NCBI GenBank assembly: GCA_977006965.1
Contig: OZ345361.1
Span: 1,984,001 to 2,048,000, forward strand
DNA length: 64,000 nucleotides
Source: Phymatolithon calcareum
Lineage: Eukaryota; Rhodophyta; Florideophyceae; Hapalidiales
Reading direction: 5' to 3'
Part shown: positions 61,849 through 64,000 of the stretch, piece by piece
Layout of the letters: each line of letters starts with the position of its first letter
Numbering within the stretch: the first letter of the stretch is position 1
Notes under the pieces: model-generated
Database searches by the model: none
Told to the model about the DNA's origin: nothing
What the model saw: the letters and a program-made list of their open reading frames with translations, nothing else
Position numbers and translations under genes: made by a program

Positions 61849-62022
61849 GTCTAGGCAGAAACGCCAGGAGGGCTGTAGTGCTTTCGGCAAGATGTCTTAC
61901 AGTTCGCTTGGTCAGAAACTCCGATGGGATGTAGTGACTTCGGCAAGGTGCGCCAACTCTGCTGAGTCAGAAACTCCGTAAGGATGTAGTGACTTCGGCA
62001 GGAGCGTCCAGTCCAATGGTAC
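61849..62022 (+). repeat. Imperfect tandem repeat, 55-57 bp period
   Basis: CAGAAAC followed by ...GGRNTGTAGTGMYTTCGGCA occurs at about 61,856, 61,913 and 61,968. The second and third units share GTCAGAAACTCCG and GATGTAGTGACTTCGGCA exactly. Confidence 0.7.
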
Positions 62023-63135
62023 GCAATGGACGGTTGCTCGGCAGTGTGAATGCGTTGCTGACTTTCGTCGGAAGAGTAAGTTTATCTTTCGATATCCTTG
62101 GGGGGTTAGGGTGTGGTTGGTAAAGTTGATAGTGGTGACTTCCTTGAGAAAGACTTCGATCACCGCTTAAGTAGTCTCTACATCACTCCATCCACCTCTG
62201 ACTGTCTAGCTACATTCTCGCAAGGTATCCGAAGTGTCAGCGCGCGACAAAATGTGATTCACTCCGTTCGTAATCCGCGCCAGTAGACTTTCTTGGCTCA
62301 CAGTCGGTCGACATTGCTAGCAGGCAACGGAAATTCCATTTGCCTGTCGGTCCCCAACGGATTGATAAACTCGCTGCCGGTCGTTAGCGAGACAAACTGC
62401 AAGGCTTCGGGACAGGCAGTCGAGTTGCAGTTGAAGAGGGATTTCCGTTGGGGACCTATCATAACATGAAGTTTACAGACTTACCCATTTACGGGGACGA
62501 AAACAATCAAAAATGGTTCGACAGACAAAAAGCAGATGGATCAAACATGACGCACCGATACTTTCAGTGCAACGACTGACAAAAATTAAACGAAAAATAA
62601 GGGTCTTCAGTTCTGCGGATTGCAAATGGCTTGCAGTTTGCAGTCTTGCAGGTGACCTTGCAATTTATATATTTTTAGGGCGATTTTGGGTCGATAAAAG
62701 GCACACCGATTTCCGTTCTGAAGGGATTTCACTTAGAAGGGATGTACTGTACCAGGTTCGGAGAGGGGTGTCCATGTAGTGAATTTCCTCATTTTTAGGC
62801 AATATTCTTCGCAAAACGACTGCTTCGGAGTTCCACGAAAAAGTGATGTACGACTTTTTTTGGAGGCTTGTGGAGCGAAAACGAAAACTGTGCAGGCCCT
62901 GCTTTTCTGGATCTATGTCTAAAAAATGTTCCCTTTCGATTGATATAAAAATCATTTAATTCGGAAATTGATTTCCCATAGATGGCATTTTCGGGCATGC
63001 AAATCTCGGGCCCACTCTTGGGCTATTGGCGTGTCAAAAATATATATAAAAGCAACCTCATTCCTGCCCTTTTCTCTGAAGAAGACATGTTTAGAAACAA
63101 TCAGCTGATTGCTTATGAAAGCAACCGAAATTGGG
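62023..63135. other. Gene-free stretch
   Basis: A 13-bp inverted pair (GGTCCCCAACGGA at 62,349 and its complement at 62,444) encloses about 80 bp. Otherwise nothing recognised. Confidence 0.35.
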
Positions 63136-63850
63136 CTCTGACATGTCTTCTTCAGCTTTTCTTCAGAAGAAGGTCTCATCCTTCACAATATAATGTGAAA
63201 GACGGGCATATGGGGTTTGATCTTTTGGAAGTACAAGGAGACCTCCCTGAATGGTGTGCCGCAATACTCAAGGAAGCTATGAGAGAGAACAGAAGGAGAT
63301 GAAAGAAGGTAACGAGATCACCAGCTACCTTGAGAACCTAAATGGTTTCCAACCAGGGTTATGCTTTTGAAGGACGGCGTCTGAAGATAGGCTGTGCCGA
63401 AATATTGATGTTAAGCTCCCCGAAGGTCTCCACTTTGTGCAGCTATTATCTTTTGTGACATTAAGGACCACTAGTATCTGTTAAAGTCTATTGTAGCCGT
63501 AAGGACGTGGAGTTATTCTTAGACAACTTCGAAAACCCGCAATAATGAAGAAGAAAAAGAACGGTTTAATCTGGACGGAGGGATATAGTCCCGCCTAATA
63601 GGTACTAGTTAGGATCTGTCATCCATCCGTCTACTCCACAAACTCGGTCTTATATTGCAGCTTTGGGGACATTATCATGTGCATACAGATCCATATTCTT
63701 CGTGAGTCCGTCCCCAGACGTAAGAGGAGACGTGAAGAAGTATTACCGAAACACAATCCGTCCGAAGTAGTACCGGAAAGAGCATTTGAGAGAATGCTGG
63801 AGAACACACGCTCTTGGGCGTATAAAATCGTTCGAAAAAAGGAGCAAAAC
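63136..63850 (+). repeat. Dispersed repeat C, copy 2 (uninterrupted)
   Basis: Collinear with 36,199-36,652, 38,108-38,190 and 39,040-39,310, without the hAT element or the inverted arm. Two frames inside (MGFDLLEVQGDLPEWCAAIL; VPERAFERMLENTRSWAYKI) hint at an old protein-coding element but match no family known to me. Confidence 0.75.
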
Positions 63851-63952
63851 TCGTTTACATTCTGGATAGAGAGCAAGGTTGCTCTAACTCAGAGGTACGG
63901 TGGTCTTAATTTTAGTACTACGCTTAGGTACTATGGAAGCCCGATCCAGACG

Positions 63953-64000
63953 CGGGTTTTTTCTCCTAATTTCGCCCCACGGGGCGTTTCGGGAGTGGGT
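63953..64000 (+). repeat. SINE-body repeat at the window edge
   Basis: GGGTTTTTTCTCCTAATTTC and the following GGGGCGTTTCGGGAGTGG match, with two or three differences, the minus strand at about 2,467-2,420, the body of the tRNA-like element. The sequence just before it here is not tRNA-like, and the copy is cut by the end of the window. Confidence 0.6.

Overview
The window looks like nuclear DNA of a unicellular or simple multicellular eukaryote with few, short introns, most likely a red alga of the Chondrus type. That assignment is an inference from gene style, short CTRAC-branch introns and transposon load, not from a marker gene. Every recognisable host gene is a eukaryotic housekeeping gene; there are no bacterial operons. 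Nine introns in five genes run about 81-128 bp, with GT...AG ends and a CTGAC/CTAAC/TTAAC-like branch site. Four other host genes have no intron.

Layout. 1-11 kb is gene-poor: decayed retroelement pieces, a tRNA-like SINE, perfect palindromes, one small VOC/glyoxalase-like gene (5.6-6.0 kb) beside two inverted copies of a short SINE-like repeat, and a broken Crypton-type tyrosine recombinase (10.1-11.2 kb). 12-36 kb is the host gene block: class II CPD photolyase (-), DPH1 (+), TRM44 (-), a small membrane protein with two introns (+), a FANCA-like Fanconi anaemia protein (+), ALG10 (-), mitochondrial ribosomal protein mL53 (+), a SAP30-like Sin3-complex subunit (-), COQ9 (-), eRF3 (+) and TRAPPC1 (-). 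Genes alternate in strand, several pairs are divergent or convergent with little spacing, and there is no shared pathway: DNA repair (photolyase, FANCA), translation (DPH1, TRM44, mL53, eRF3), secretion and glycosylation (ALG10, TRAPPC1), chromatin (SAP30) and ubiquinone (COQ9).

36-64 kb is nested transposons. A 1,455-bp hAT element with a perfect 8-bp target duplication sits in a long dispersed repeat whose uninterrupted copy lies at the right end of the window (63.1-63.9 kb). Then comes a nearly complete 11.0-kb Ty3/gypsy-type LTR element (39,940-50,968; 5-bp target duplication; LTRs almost identical) with gag, protease and pol in three successive frames, a single nonsense codon in the integrase core, a chromodomain-like ORF, and an intact 701-codon ORF on the opposite strand beside the 3' LTR. 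A second, older 6.0-kb chromodomain Ty3/gypsy element (52,652-58,626) carries an extra proline-rich, C2H2-finger reading frame before gag and is inactivated by stops and frameshifts. Directly after it is a ~1-kb element bounded by inverted arrays of a GTGTCACTAA motif with a 29-30 bp period.

The best candidates for something undescribed are the antisense ORF of the 11-kb element and the iteron-bounded element. The FANCA and SAP30-like genes are unexpected for such a genome.
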